From: Chloroflexota bacterium
Lineage (GTDB): Bacteria; Chloroflexota; Limnocylindria; Limnocylindrales; CSP1-4
NCBI GenBank assembly: GCA_021802585.1
Contig: JAJZRQ010000015.1
Span: 1 to 39,688, forward strand
Length of the DNA: 39,688 nt
Direction: 5' to 3'
Shown: one piece after another, positions 14,896 to 24,343 of the stretch
Numbering within the stretch: the first letter of the stretch is position 1
How the letters are laid out: each line of letters begins with the position of its first letter
Notes under the pieces: generated by a model
Seen by the model: only the letters and a program-made list of their open reading frames with translations
What the model was told of the DNA's origin: nothing
Database searches by the model: none
Translations under genes and position numbers: made by a program

Positions 14896-15834
14896 TCAGT
14901 CGCGGATCGCGCGGCCGGTCAGGGCGAGGAAGACATCCTCGAGCGACGGGCTCCGGATCCCCAGCCCGCGCGGCTCCGCCGCGTGCTCCTCGGCGAGGGC
15001 GAGGAGGGCCCCGATCGTCGCCGCCACGTCGGCCGTGTAGAGGAGCGTCTCGCCATCCTCCTCGTGGGCGACCCGGCGGACCCCCGGCAGCGCCGCGAGG
15101 GCCGCGTCGTCGACGCCGGGGAGGCGCTCGAAGTGGACGGCGCGCTCGCGGAAGCGCCGGCTCACGAGCTCCTCGACCGTCCCCATCTCGAGGATCCGCC
15201 CGTGGTCCATGATCGCGAGGCGATCGCAGAGGACCTCCGCCTCCTCCATGTAGTGCGTCGTGAGGACGACGGTCCGGCCGCGGTCGCGGAGGCCGCGGAC
15301 GATCTCCCAGAGGCTCCGCCGGGCGGCCGGGTCCATCCCCGTCGTCGGCTCGTCGAGGAAGACGAGCTCGGGGTCGTTCACGAGGGCGAGCGCCACGGAG
15401 AGCCGCTGCCGCTGGCCCCCCGAGAGCTGCCGCGACTGGGCGTGGCGGCGCTCCGCCAGGCCCAGGAGGCGGACGACCTCGGCGGTCGGGAGGCTCCGGG
15501 GGTAGAAGCTCGCGAAGAGGTCGACGAGCTCGGTCACCGTGAGGCGGGGGTAGAGGGCCGCCGTCTGGAGCTGGACGCCGATCCGGGTCTTGAGCGCGTC
15601 CGCGTGATGCCGTACGTCGAGGCCGAGGACCGTCGCCTCGCCGCCGTCCGGGGCCCGGAGCCCCTCGAGGATCTCGATCGTCGTCGTCTTCCCGGCCCCA
15701 TTCGGGCCGAGGAGCCCGAACACCTCGCCGCGGCGGACCTCGAAGTCGATCCCGGCCACGGCCTCCACGTCGCCATAGCGCTTGCGGAGGCCGGAGACGC
15801 GAACGGCGAGTTCGCCGGTCGACGCGAGCGCCAT
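14896..15834 (-). CDS. ABC transporter ATP-binding protein (DrrA-like)
   Basis: A 312-residue ABC ATPase with GPNGAGKTT (Walker A), LSGGQRQRLSVALAL (signature), VFLDEPTTGMD (Walker B) and the TTHYMEEAE His switch. A DrrA/NodI-like C-terminal extension ends in SPSLEDVFLALTGR. It energises the adjacent ABC-2 permease. GGAG precedes ATG 15834. TAGGAT at 15881-15886, overlapping the stop of the upstream DUF4032 gene, could be an internal promoter with a leader of about 40 nt. Confidence 0.93.
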   Translation of the reverse strand: MALASTGELAVRVSGLRKRYGDVEAVAGIDFEVRRGEVFGLLGPNGAGKTTTIEILEGLRAPDGGEATVLGLDVRHHADALKTRIGVQLQTAALYPRLTVTELVDLFASFYPRSLPTAEVVRLLGLAERRHAQSRQLSGGQRQRLSVALALVNDPELVFLDEPTTGMDPAARRSLWEIVRGLRDRGRTVVLTTHYMEEAEVLCDRLAIMDHGRILEMGTVEELVSRRFRERAVHFERLPGVDDAALAALPGVRRVAHEEDGETLLYTADVAATIGALLALAEEHAAEPRGLGIRSPSLEDVFLALTGRAIRD

Positions 15835-15883
15835 GGCGGACTCCTCGACAGGGATCGATCGCTGGAGGTCGTGGACCCCGATC

Positions 15884-17191
15884 CTACCCGTCGGCCGGCT
15901 CGCGCGTCGCCGGCCCGCGGGTCGCGCGTCCCGCGGCCTCCTCGAGGTCGCCGTCGGCGTCGGCGTCGAGAGCTCCGGCCGCCCCGCGGGCCTCCGGCGC
16001 CGGGGCGCCCTCGGCGAGGTAGGCGGCGATGGCCGCCTCGAGGCCGACGTCGCGCCGCCGGCGCTCGGAGAGGAGCCACTTGTGCTCGAGGAGGTCGCAG
16101 TACGCCTGCAGGGGATCGCGCGCCGGCCCGATCGCAGGCACGAGGCGCGCGAGGGTCGGCTCGAGGACCTCGGCGCGCCAGCGCGCCGCCGCCTCCGCCA
16201 CCGAGACGCGGCGGCGCTCGTAGAACTCGAGCCAGGCCTGCCACTCGCGGAGGTCGTTGAGGAGGAGCCGGGCCTGCCCCTCGAGGGCGACGAGGCCGGT
16301 GCGACGCTGGAGCTCCCGGGCGTGGAAGTCGCGCCGCGTGACCGCGGCGCTCAGCCGGACCCGCCCGTCCACCCCCGGCTCGAGGTCGATCTCCCCGACG
16401 GCGAAGCCCAGGTCGTTGAGACGGCGGACGTGGGCCTGGATGGCGAAGCGGTCGCCCGGCTGGATCTCGACCTGCCGGAACAGCTCGTCCCAGAGCTCGA
16501 GGTACCGGGTCCGGACAGCCTCGGCCGCCTCGATCTGCTCGTCCATCGCCTCTGGATGGCCCTGGAACGCGGCGAGGTCGGCGAGGCCGAACGCCACGTT
16601 CTCCACGAGGACCTCGAGGTCGTGGGCCCGCTGGCCCTCAGAGAGGCGGCCGTGGACCTCGCTCGTCTCGGCGTCGACGAGGTAGGCCGCGAACGTGTCG
16701 CCGTCGCGCCGGAAGAGCGTGTTCGCAAGCGAGCAGTCGCCCCAGTAGACCCCCGCCCGGTGGAGCTCCACGAGGAGCCCGGCCATCGCGTCGAGGAGGC
16801 GGTCGCGGTAGCCGCCGGGGGCGAGCGGCACCCGCATGAGGAGGCGCCGGTACTGGAGCGAGTGGCGGAGGTACTCCGTGACGAGGATCCCTTCGTTGTC
16901 CGCGACGCGCTCCGCGATCCCGAGCGCCCGGACCGCGGGAAGCCCGGCATCCTCGAGGTGGCGGAGGACCTCGTACTCGCGGCGGGCGACGTCGAGGGGC
17001 TCGGCCTTCAGGGCATAGAGGGTCGCGCCGCCGACGACGAACCGGACGAGGTGCCGGGACGGACCGACGGGGAGCCGGCGGAGCACCGCCTGGTCGGCGC
17101 GCCAGGCGCCGAGCGGGAGCTCCCACGGGAGGTCGAGGAGCGGCTCGCTCGCCTCGCGGAGGCGGAGGTGCGGGAACTGCGGGCCGCTCAG
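15884..17191 (-). CDS. DUF4032 protein with lipopolysaccharide-kinase-like fold
   Basis: About 435 residues. The N-terminal LLDLPWELPLGAW and FVVGGATLYALKAE are characteristic of the DUF4032 group. The kinase-like core keeps a lysine (ALKAE, about 62), GVYWGDCSLANTLF (Asp152, Asn157) and LVDAET (Asp173), so an active phosphotransferase is possible. The C-terminal half (about 210-390) is the DUF4032 domain proper, followed by an Ala/Asp-rich tail. The start is uncertain. No ATG, GTG or TTG lies between the GNAT stop and the conserved N-terminus, and CTG 17191 overlaps the GNAT stop (CTGA). An ATG at 17299 would add an Arg-rich, unlikely extension. Confidence 0.8.
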   Translation of the reverse strand: MSGPQFPHLRLREASEPLLDLPWELPLGAWRADQAVLRRLPVGPSRHLVRFVVGGATLYALKAEPLDVARREYEVLRHLEDAGLPAVRALGIAERVADNEGILVTEYLRHSLQYRRLLMRVPLAPGGYRDRLLDAMAGLLVELHRAGVYWGDCSLANTLFRRDGDTFAAYLVDAETSEVHGRLSEGQRAHDLEVLVENVAFGLADLAAFQGHPEAMDEQIEAAEAVRTRYLELWDELFRQVEIQPGDRFAIQAHVRRLNDLGFAVGEIDLEPGVDGRVRLSAAVTRRDFHARELQRRTGLVALEGQARLLLNDLREWQAWLEFYERRRVSVAEAAARWRAEVLEPTLARLVPAIGPARDPLQAYCDLLEHKWLLSERRRRDVGLEAAIAAYLAEGAPAPEARGAAGALDADADGDLEEAAGRATRGPATREPADG

Positions 17192-17631
17192 CGACGCTTC
17201 CGGAGGTACGTCGTGAGCGCGGCGTCGAAGCCGGCGGCCTCGAAGAGCCGGCGCGCGTCTGCCCGGTGGTGGCCGGCCGTCACCTCGACGAAGGCGCATC
17301 CCGCGTCGGCCGCGAGCCGGTCGACCTCCGCGAGGAGCGCCCGCCCGATTCCCCGCGAGCGCATCGCCGGGTCGACGACCATCGCGATGACCCGCGCCAG
17401 GTGGTCGTCGTGCTCGAAACGGGGCAGGAGGTGGACGGCGACGAACCCGAGGCGATCCTCGCCGCGCTCCGCGATCCGGACCGCGGAGCCGAGCTCCGCG
17501 AAGCGCTCGAGGCGCCGCACGACGTCGCTCGCCCCGGCCGGATACCCCTCGTCGGAGAGGAGCGCGGCGATCCACTCGGCGTCGGCGGGGCCCGCGTCGC
17601 GGAAGGTGAGTGCGGTGTCGCTCTCGATCAT
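17188..17631 (-). CDS. GNAT-family N-acetyltransferase
   Basis: A 147-residue GNAT protein. LTFRDAGPADAEWIAALL starts the fold, ARVIAMVVDPAMRSRGIGRALLAEVD contains the acetyl-CoA pyrophosphate-binding RxxGxG/A motif, and VEVTAGHHRADARRLFEAAGF is the motif B region. The acceptor is unknown. ATG 17631 has TACCAT 6 nt upstream and no Shine-Dalgarno. Its stop overlaps the DUF4032 reading frame, so the two are probably translated from one mRNA. Confidence 0.9.
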   Translation of the reverse strand: MIESDTALTFRDAGPADAEWIAALLSDEGYPAGASDVVRRLERFAELGSAVRIAERGEDRLGFVAVHLLPRFEHDDHLARVIAMVVDPAMRSRGIGRALLAEVDRLAADAGCAFVEVTAGHHRADARRLFEAAGFDAALTTYLRKRR

Positions 17632-17637
17632 GGACCG

Positions 17638-17643
17638 ATGGTA
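17638..17643 (-). promoter_or_regulatory. -10 element of the GNAT/DUF4032 transcript (leaderless type)
   Basis: TACCAT, 6-nt gap, then ATG 17631 on the reverse strand. Confidence 0.5.
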
Positions 17644-17747
17644 GCCCACCCGCCCGCGCGGGATGGCCGGACGGGGCGGCACGCGGGGAGATCCAGGGGG
17701 ACGGGAGCGGCGTACGGGGATCATCGGAGCCCGCGGAGGAGAGATCC

Positions 17748-18140
17748 ATGCGTCGCCAGTCGATCGCCGCGCTCGCCATCGGGGCGAGCCTCGCCGTCGC
17801 CGCCTGCGGGGGCGGCGCCTCCGCCCCTGCGACGCCGAGCGCCGCCGCGTCCGCGCCACCCGCGTCGCCGTCCGTCACGGCCGCGGGAGCCGCGGCCGTG
17901 ACGATCGCCAGCTTCACGTTCGCCCCGGCCTCGCTCGCGATCGCGCCGGGGACGACGGTGAGCTGGGCGAACCAGGACGACGTCGCCCACACCGTCGCCT
18001 GGGACGACGGGGCCGCGGGGAGTGGCCGGCTGTCCGCCGGCGGCACGCCGTACGCCCGCACGTTCGACCGGCCCGGGACGTACGCGTACCACTGCTCGAT
18101 CCACCCCTCGATGAAGGGAACGGTCGTCGTCGGCCCCTGA
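17748..18140 (+). CDS. Cupredoxin (plastocyanin/amicyanin-like) lipoprotein
   Basis: A 130-residue exported copper protein. The signal peptide ends in SLAVAACGGG, a lipobox with Cys20. An Ala/Ser/Pro linker follows to about residue 48, then a cupredoxin domain with all four type-1 copper ligands visible: His81 (DDVAHTV), Cys116 and His119 (YHCSIHPSM), and Met122. The short CxxHxxM spacing is that of amicyanin and plastocyanin. It would carry electrons at the outer face of the membrane; the partner is unknown. GGAGGAGAG just upstream fixes ATG 17748. Confidence 0.92.
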   Translation: MRRQSIAALAIGASLAVAACGGGASAPATPSAAASAPPASPSVTAAGAAAVTIASFTFAPASLAIAPGTTVSWANQDDVAHTVAWDDGAAGSGRLSAGGTPYARTFDRPGTYAYHCSIHPSMKGTVVVGP

Positions 18141-18155
18141 GCCCGGGGCCGCTCG

Positions 18156-19169
18156 TCAGGCCGGCCGGCGCGCGACGAGGAGGGTCGCGTCCGAAGGGAG
18201 CGCGATCGCCTGGGGCGCTGGCAGGCCCGCTGCCGCGAAGAGGGCCGCGTGCTCGTCCACCGTCCGGAGGCGCCCGCCATGGAGCGCCTCGTCGAGGGCG
18301 ACCCCGGTGATGAGCTGGCCATGGAGGGTCGCCAGGTCGTCCCTCGCCGCGGGGAGGCACCAGCCGAGGACGAGGAGCCGGCCGCCGGGGCGGAGCGCGC
18401 GCCAGGCCGCGGCGAGCGCGGCGCCGGGATCCGGGATCTCGTGGAGCGCGTGCTGGAAGTAGGCGAGGTCGAACGCCTCCCGGTGGGCGATGTCGGCGAC
18501 CTCGCGGGCCTCGATCCGGATCCGGCCCTCGAGGCCGGACTCCTGCACGAGGCGCATCGCGCGCGCCGTGGAATCCGGTTCGGCCTCCACCCCGACGAGG
18601 CGGGTGGCCGGGAAGCGGCGGGCGACCGCGACGAGCCAGCGGCCGCCCCCGCAGTGGAGGTCGATCGCGTCGATCCCGCGGGCGAGGTCGACGACGAGGT
18701 CCGGGAGGGCGGCGAGCGCCTCCTCGAAGAAGACGGCGATGTCCTGGCGGGTCAGCTGCTCGATCGCGCGGTAGTAGCGCGGCGGCCGATCGGCGACGGG
18801 CCGGCCCGTCCGCATGAACGGCGCCATCGCGGCGTAGTCGAGGCTCGCCGTCACGGTGTAGGCGAACTGGCCGCCGAGGTATTCCGGGCGGTCGACGTCG
18901 AGGAGGATCGAGGCCGTCACCTCGTCGAGCTGGACGCGCTCGCCGTCGTCGTCGACGAGGTCGCTCGCGTACGCCGCGCGGCACCAGGCGCCGACCGGGT
19001 CCAGCGCGGTCGCCGTCGCCGCGGCAAGCTCCGCCGGGGTCATCCCCCGGCTTCCCGCCTGCCGGAGCGCGGCGAAGAGCCCGAGCTCCAGGCCGAGCTG
19101 GATCACCCAGGCGCGGTAGAACCCGCCGAGGCTCGTGACGAGGTCGTCGAAGCGTTCATCGAGGGTCAT
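18156..19169 (-). CDS. SAM-dependent methyltransferase with N-terminal helical domain
   Basis: A 337-residue class I methyltransferase. Residues 1-100 form a winged-helix-like dimerisation domain (LGLELGLFAALRQAG..MTPAELAAATATALDP) like that of small-molecule O-methyltransferases. The SAM site is AIDLHCGGGRWLVAVARRFP, with LVGVEAEP as the acidic ribose contact and LRPGGRLLVLGW after it. The substrate is unknown. GACAAT 9 nt upstream of ATG 19169 may be its -10. It diverges from the EamA transporter gene across 91 bp. Confidence 0.85.
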   Translation of the reverse strand: MTLDERFDDLVTSLGGFYRAWVIQLGLELGLFAALRQAGSRGMTPAELAAATATALDPVGAWCRAAYASDLVDDDGERVQLDEVTASILLDVDRPEYLGGQFAYTVTASLDYAAMAPFMRTGRPVADRPPRYYRAIEQLTRQDIAVFFEEALAALPDLVVDLARGIDAIDLHCGGGRWLVAVARRFPATRLVGVEAEPDSTARAMRLVQESGLEGRIRIEAREVADIAHREAFDLAYFQHALHEIPDPGAALAAAWRALRPGGRLLVLGWCLPAARDDLATLHGQLITGVALDEALHGGRLRTVDEHAALFAAAGLPAPQAIALPSDATLLVARRPA

Positions 19170-19260
19170 CGCCCGCCGATTGTCGCACGCGGAGGAGCCG
19201 CCGCGCCCGACCCCGTCCGGGCCGCCGTGCGGGCGCCAGCGGAGGATGCGATCCTTCGGC

Positions 19261-20223
19261 ATGCCCCAGCGAACCGCGCCGGCGTCGGCGCCCCCGTCGT
19301 CCGTCCGCGTCGCCCTCGCCCTCGGCGCCCTCTACCTCGTCTGGGGCTCGACGTACCTCGCGATCCGGATCGCCGTCGAGACGATCCCGCCCCTCACGGC
19401 GTCGGCGGTGCGCTTCCTCATCGCGGGAGGGCTCCTCTACGCCGCCACGATCCGCACCGGCGACGCCGCCGGCGACCGCCCGGGGCGCCGCGAATGGCGG
19501 GACGCGGCGATCGTCGGGGGCCTCCTCCTCGCCGGCGGCAACGGCCTCCTCGCGATCGGGGAGCGGACGATCCCGTCGGGCATCGCGGCCCTCATCATCG
19601 CGACGCTCCCCCTCTGGGTCGCGATCCTCGGCCGGCTCTTCTTCGGCGTGGTCCTCTCCCGCCGGATCCTCGCCGGGACGCTCATCGGGTTCGCCGGCGT
19701 CGCGGTCCTCGTCGGGCCGACGGGCGGGGCGGGCGACCTCGACCCGTACGGCGCCGCCGTCGTCCTCCTCTCCCCCGTCTTCTGGGCCGTCGGGTCGCTC
19801 TACAGCCGCGGGGCGCATGCGCCGCGGCGCCCGCTCGTCGGCACGGCGATGCAGATGCTCGCCGGGAGCGCGATCCTCTTCGTCCTCGCCGCCGCGAGCG
19901 GCGACCTCGCCGGGGTGCGGCCGGCCGAGGTCACGCGCGCCTCGGTCGCCGCGGTCGCGTACCTCGTCTTCGTCGGGTCGCTCGTCGGGTACACGGCGTA
20001 CGTCTGGCTCCTCCGGGTCGCCCCGATCTCGCTCGTCGCGACGTACGCGTTCGTCAACCCGGTGATCGCGGTCCTCCTCGGCTGGGTCGTCCTCGCCGAG
20101 CCGCTCGAGCCGCGGACGATCGTCGCCGGGGCGATCATCGTCGTCGCGGTCGCGGTCATCGTCCGAGCCCGCGGCGGGGAGTCGCGCCAGCCGGCCCCGG
20201 ATGAGGTGGTCGAGCCCGGCTAG
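19261..20223 (+). CDS. EamA/DMT-family transporter (YedA-like)
   Basis: A 320-residue membrane protein with two EamA repeats and about ten transmembrane helices. LALGALYLVWGSTYLAIRIAVETIPP opens repeat one; VFWAVGSLYSRGA and YVWLLRVAPISLVATYAFVNPVIAVLLGW belong to repeat two. The family exports metabolites such as amino acids or purines; the cargo here is unknown. Two starts are possible. ATG 19261 begins the clean family alignment, while ATG 19246 abuts GGAGG too closely. A methyltransferase diverges and the Lrp gene follows on the same strand. Confidence 0.92.
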   Translation: MPQRTAPASAPPSSVRVALALGALYLVWGSTYLAIRIAVETIPPLTASAVRFLIAGGLLYAATIRTGDAAGDRPGRREWRDAAIVGGLLLAGGNGLLAIGERTIPSGIAALIIATLPLWVAILGRLFFGVVLSRRILAGTLIGFAGVAVLVGPTGGAGDLDPYGAAVVLLSPVFWAVGSLYSRGAHAPRRPLVGTAMQMLAGSAILFVLAAASGDLAGVRPAEVTRASVAAVAYLVFVGSLVGYTAYVWLLRVAPISLVATYAFVNPVIAVLLGWVVLAEPLEPRTIVAGAIIVVAVAVIVRARGGESRQPAPDEVVEPG

Positions 20224-20245
20224 ACCGAGCGCCGCCCGGCCCGCG

Positions 20246-20292
20246 CCGAACGATCATCTGCGAGACTGGGGATCCCTCCGTCGATCGTTCGG
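20246..20292 (+). promoter_or_regulatory. 10-bp inverted repeat upstream of the Lrp gene
   Basis: CCGAACGATC (20246-20255) and its exact complement GATCGTTCGG (20283-20292) are separated by 27 bp, 46 bp ahead of the Lrp start. A further TCGATCGG lies just downstream. Multi-site binding close to their own gene is typical of Lrp/AsnC regulators, so an autoregulatory operator is likely but not shown. Confidence 0.45.
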
Positions 20293-20338
20293 TTCTCGGA
20301 TCGATCGGACGAAGGACGCTTGCTGGAGGTCCCGCGCA

Positions 20339-22316
<1,978 letters not shown>

Positions 22317-22329
22317 CGCGGGCCCATCA

Positions 22330-22522
22330 GGCGGTGCCGCCGCGGCCGGCCCGACATCGTGAGGTTGAGGGCCAGCAGGGCGCCGGGGCCATCGCGGGGC
22401 ACGAGGATCGCCCACATCTCGTCGGGATGCCGGCCCACGCGGTCGTCGAGCGCGCGCGTCCAGAAGTCGATCGCCCGTGCAACGTCGCGGACGCCCGACA
22501 CGATCGAGCCGATCGCCAGCAT
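22330..22522 (-). pseudogene. Truncated VOC/glyoxalase-family gene remnant
   Basis: From ATG 22522 the reverse strand reads IGSIVSGVRDVARAIDFWTRAL, then WAILVPRDGPGALLALNLT, the start of a VOC-fold protein of the kind usually about 120 residues long. Homology stops after about 58-63 residues, and the frame then runs antisense into the 3' end of the tyrosine phenol-lyase gene up to 22175. The second betaalphabeta repeat with the Glu metal ligand and the terminal GNxFC motif is missing. It looks like a 3'-deleted gene whose tail was replaced when the tpl segment was joined here. Confidence 0.65.
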
Positions 22523-22558
22523 GCCGAGCCTCTTCCCGCCGGTCGCCCGCGCCTCAGG

Positions 22559-22855
22559 TCACGATCGACCCGGTCCACGGGTCAGGAGCCGGCGCCCCAC
22601 CGCCACCTCGATCCAGAGGAGCGCGCCCGACGCCGCCGCGAGGGCGACGCCGAAGGCGCCCGCGCGCCAGTTGCCCTTCACGAAGCCGCCGACGAGGACG
22701 TGCCAGGCGCCGAAGAGGAAGGCCCCGATGAGCGCGGCGGCGGCGACGCCGGCGACCGCCAGCGCGGCCCGCGTCCCGCCGCCGCCGGATGCCCACGCGC
22801 CCACGGCCCGGGCCCGGGCGCCGCGGAGCCCGCGGGGGAGGGCGCCGCCGTTCAC
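22559..22855 (-). CDS. Small membrane protein of unknown function (98 aa)
   Basis: GTG 22855 overlaps the stop of the acyl-CoA dehydrogenase (GTGA), which strongly suggests translational coupling and fixes the start. The protein has a basic N-terminus and two membrane helices (AALAVAGVAAAALIGAFLFGAW and AGAFGVALAAASGALLWIEVAV) with both ends probably cytoplasmic. I do not recognise a family. The ORF track hides it inside a longer shadow from 23113. Confidence 0.6.
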   Translation of the reverse strand: MNGGALPRGLRGARARAVGAWASGGGGTRAALAVAGVAAAALIGAFLFGAWHVLVGGFVKGNWRAGAFGVALAAASGALLWIEVAVGRRLLTRGPGRS

Positions 22856-24075
22856 TCGTGCCTCCCGAGCGCCGGCCAGCGCTCGAAGCCCTGGGCCGGC
22901 AGCGGCTCGCAGCGGATCGGGCGATCCTCGCGGTAGCCGAGGGCATAGTCGGCCTGGATGAGCGTGTGCAGCTGGCTGGTGCCCTCGTAGATGACGGCCG
23001 CCTTGCTGTTCCGCAGGTAGCGCTCGACCGGGAACTCGTTCGAGTAGCCGTTCGCGCCGTGGACCTGGACCGCGTCGAGCGCCGCCTGTACGGCGTGCTC
23101 GGTGGCGTGCCATTTCGCGAGCGAGGTCTCGCGGGTGGTCCGGACCCCGTGGTTCTTCAGCCAGGCCGCCCGCCAGACGAGGAGGCGCCCCGCCTCGGTG
23201 CCGGCCGCCATCCGCGCGACCATCTGCTTCACGAGCTGGTGCCGTCCGATCTCTTCGCCGAACGTCTCGCGCTCGCGGGCGTAGCGCGCGCTCGCGTCGA
23301 GGCAGGCCTGGGCGAGGCCGACGGCGCCGGCGGCAACGGTGAAGCGCCCCTGGTCGATCGCGCTCATCGCGATGAGGAACCCCTCGCCCTCCTCGCCGAT
23401 CCGGTTCTCGGCCGGGACCTCGACGTCGTCGAGGTTGATGAGGCCGGTGTTCCCGGCCCGGATCCCGAGCTTGCCGTGGAGCGTCCCGGTCGTGAGGCCC
23501 TTCATCCCCCGCTCGAGCATGAAGGCCGTCACCCCCCGGTGCCGCTTCGCGCGGTCGACCGAGGCGAAGACGAGGAAGTGGTCGGCGAGGTCGGCGAGGC
23601 TGATCCAGATCTTGCTGCCGTTGAGGACATAGACATCACCCTCGCGCCGGGCGGTCGACTGGATGGCGCCCGCGTCGGTGCCGGCTCCCGGCTCGGTGAG
23701 CCCGAACGTCGCGAGCTTCCGGCCGAGGGCCTGGGGCACGAGCCAGCGGCGCTTCTGCTCGTCGGTCGCCCACTGCAGGAGGGCCAGCGAGTTGAGGCCG
23801 ACGTGGACGCTCAGGACGACGCGGAACGCCGTGTCGGCGCGCTCGAGCTCCTCGCAGAGGATCGCGAGGGAGACGTAGTCGAGGCCGGCCCCGGCCCACT
23901 CCTCGGGGAGCGGGGCGCCGAGGTACCCCAGCTCGCCCATCCTCGCGAACACCTCGGGGTGCGCCTCGCCGCGCTCGTCCCAGGCGCGGATGTTCGGCAG
24001 GATCTCCGCGGCGACGAACTCGCGGACCGACTGCCGGACGAGCCGGTTCTCCTCGGAGAGGCTGAAGTCGATCAC
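22852..24075 (-). CDS. Acyl-CoA dehydrogenase
   Basis: A 407-residue acyl-CoA dehydrogenase, started at GTG 24075 with AGGAG upstream. The 116 extra residues in the track lack homology. Motifs are FGLTEPGAGTDAGA, SKIWISLADLADHFLVF, RFTVAAGAVGLAQACLDAS, QVHGANGYSNEFPVERYLRNSKA and VIYEGTSQLHTLIQ, with the catalytic Glu in YEGT. Short- or branched-chain acyl-CoA substrates are likely. TAGAAT (24134-24139) is a good -10 with a leader of about 50 nt. It diverges from an aminotransferase gene around a long inverted repeat. Confidence 0.93.
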   Translation of the reverse strand: MIDFSLSEENRLVRQSVREFVAAEILPNIRAWDERGEAHPEVFARMGELGYLGAPLPEEWAGAGLDYVSLAILCEELERADTAFRVVLSVHVGLNSLALLQWATDEQKRRWLVPQALGRKLATFGLTEPGAGTDAGAIQSTARREGDVYVLNGSKIWISLADLADHFLVFASVDRAKRHRGVTAFMLERGMKGLTTGTLHGKLGIRAGNTGLINLDDVEVPAENRIGEEGEGFLIAMSAIDQGRFTVAAGAVGLAQACLDASARYARERETFGEEIGRHQLVKQMVARMAAGTEAGRLLVWRAAWLKNHGVRTTRETSLAKWHATEHAVQAALDAVQVHGANGYSNEFPVERYLRNSKAAVIYEGTSQLHTLIQADYALGYREDRPIRCEPLPAQGFERWPALGRHE

Positions 24076-24133
24076 GGGCGTGGCAGCTCCTGGCGGGGTC
24101 GGACCTGCCGCGGGACGGCCGGGCGGACGCCGG

Positions 24134-24139
24134 ATTCTA
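24134..24139 (-). promoter_or_regulatory. -10 element of the acyl-CoA dehydrogenase gene
   Basis: TAGAAT on the reverse strand (5 of 6 consensus bases), about 58 bp before GTG 24075. The start of the 16-bp inverted repeat lies 2 bp upstream of it, so a bound repressor would block this promoter. Confidence 0.5.
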
Positions 24140-24141
24140 GG

Positions 24142-24190
24142 CCGGGCACGAGGGCGCTGTCCGGCGCGCCCGAGGCGCCCTCGTGCCCGG
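24142..24190. repeat. Perfect 16-bp inverted repeat between divergent genes
   Basis: CCGGGCACGAGGGCGC (24142-24157) and its exact complement (24175-24190) flank 17 nt. It lies between the divergent acyl-CoA dehydrogenase and aminotransferase genes, against the -10 of the former and about 80 bp upstream of the -10 of the latter. It could be a large operator, or a hairpin in a read-through transcript. A terminator is less likely because no gene ends here. Confidence 0.75.
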
Positions 24191-24272
24191 TCGCCGGCCG
24201 AGGCCACGGCGCCGCGCCGCGGCGGTGCGCGCCCGCCTCGCCGGCCCCGGGGCCGGCGGTTCGCGCCCGCCC

Positions 24273-24278
24273 TATACT
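24273..24278 (+). promoter_or_regulatory. -10 element of the aminotransferase gene
   Basis: TATACT (5 of 6 consensus bases) lies 65 bp before ATG 24344. A leader of about 60 nt with GAGGG near the start codon would follow. Confidence 0.45.
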
Positions 24279-24343
24279 CGGCGCTGGTCCGCCGCAGGTC
24301 GCCGCCGTCCGGCGCGGCGCGGCGACGTTCCCGAGGGTGCCCG

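Noticed and set aside
17191-18322. N-terminal half of the 812-aa minus ORF
   Set aside because: It runs antisense through the cupredoxin gene and out of frame through the GNAT gene. DUF4032 homology starts only at about 17191.
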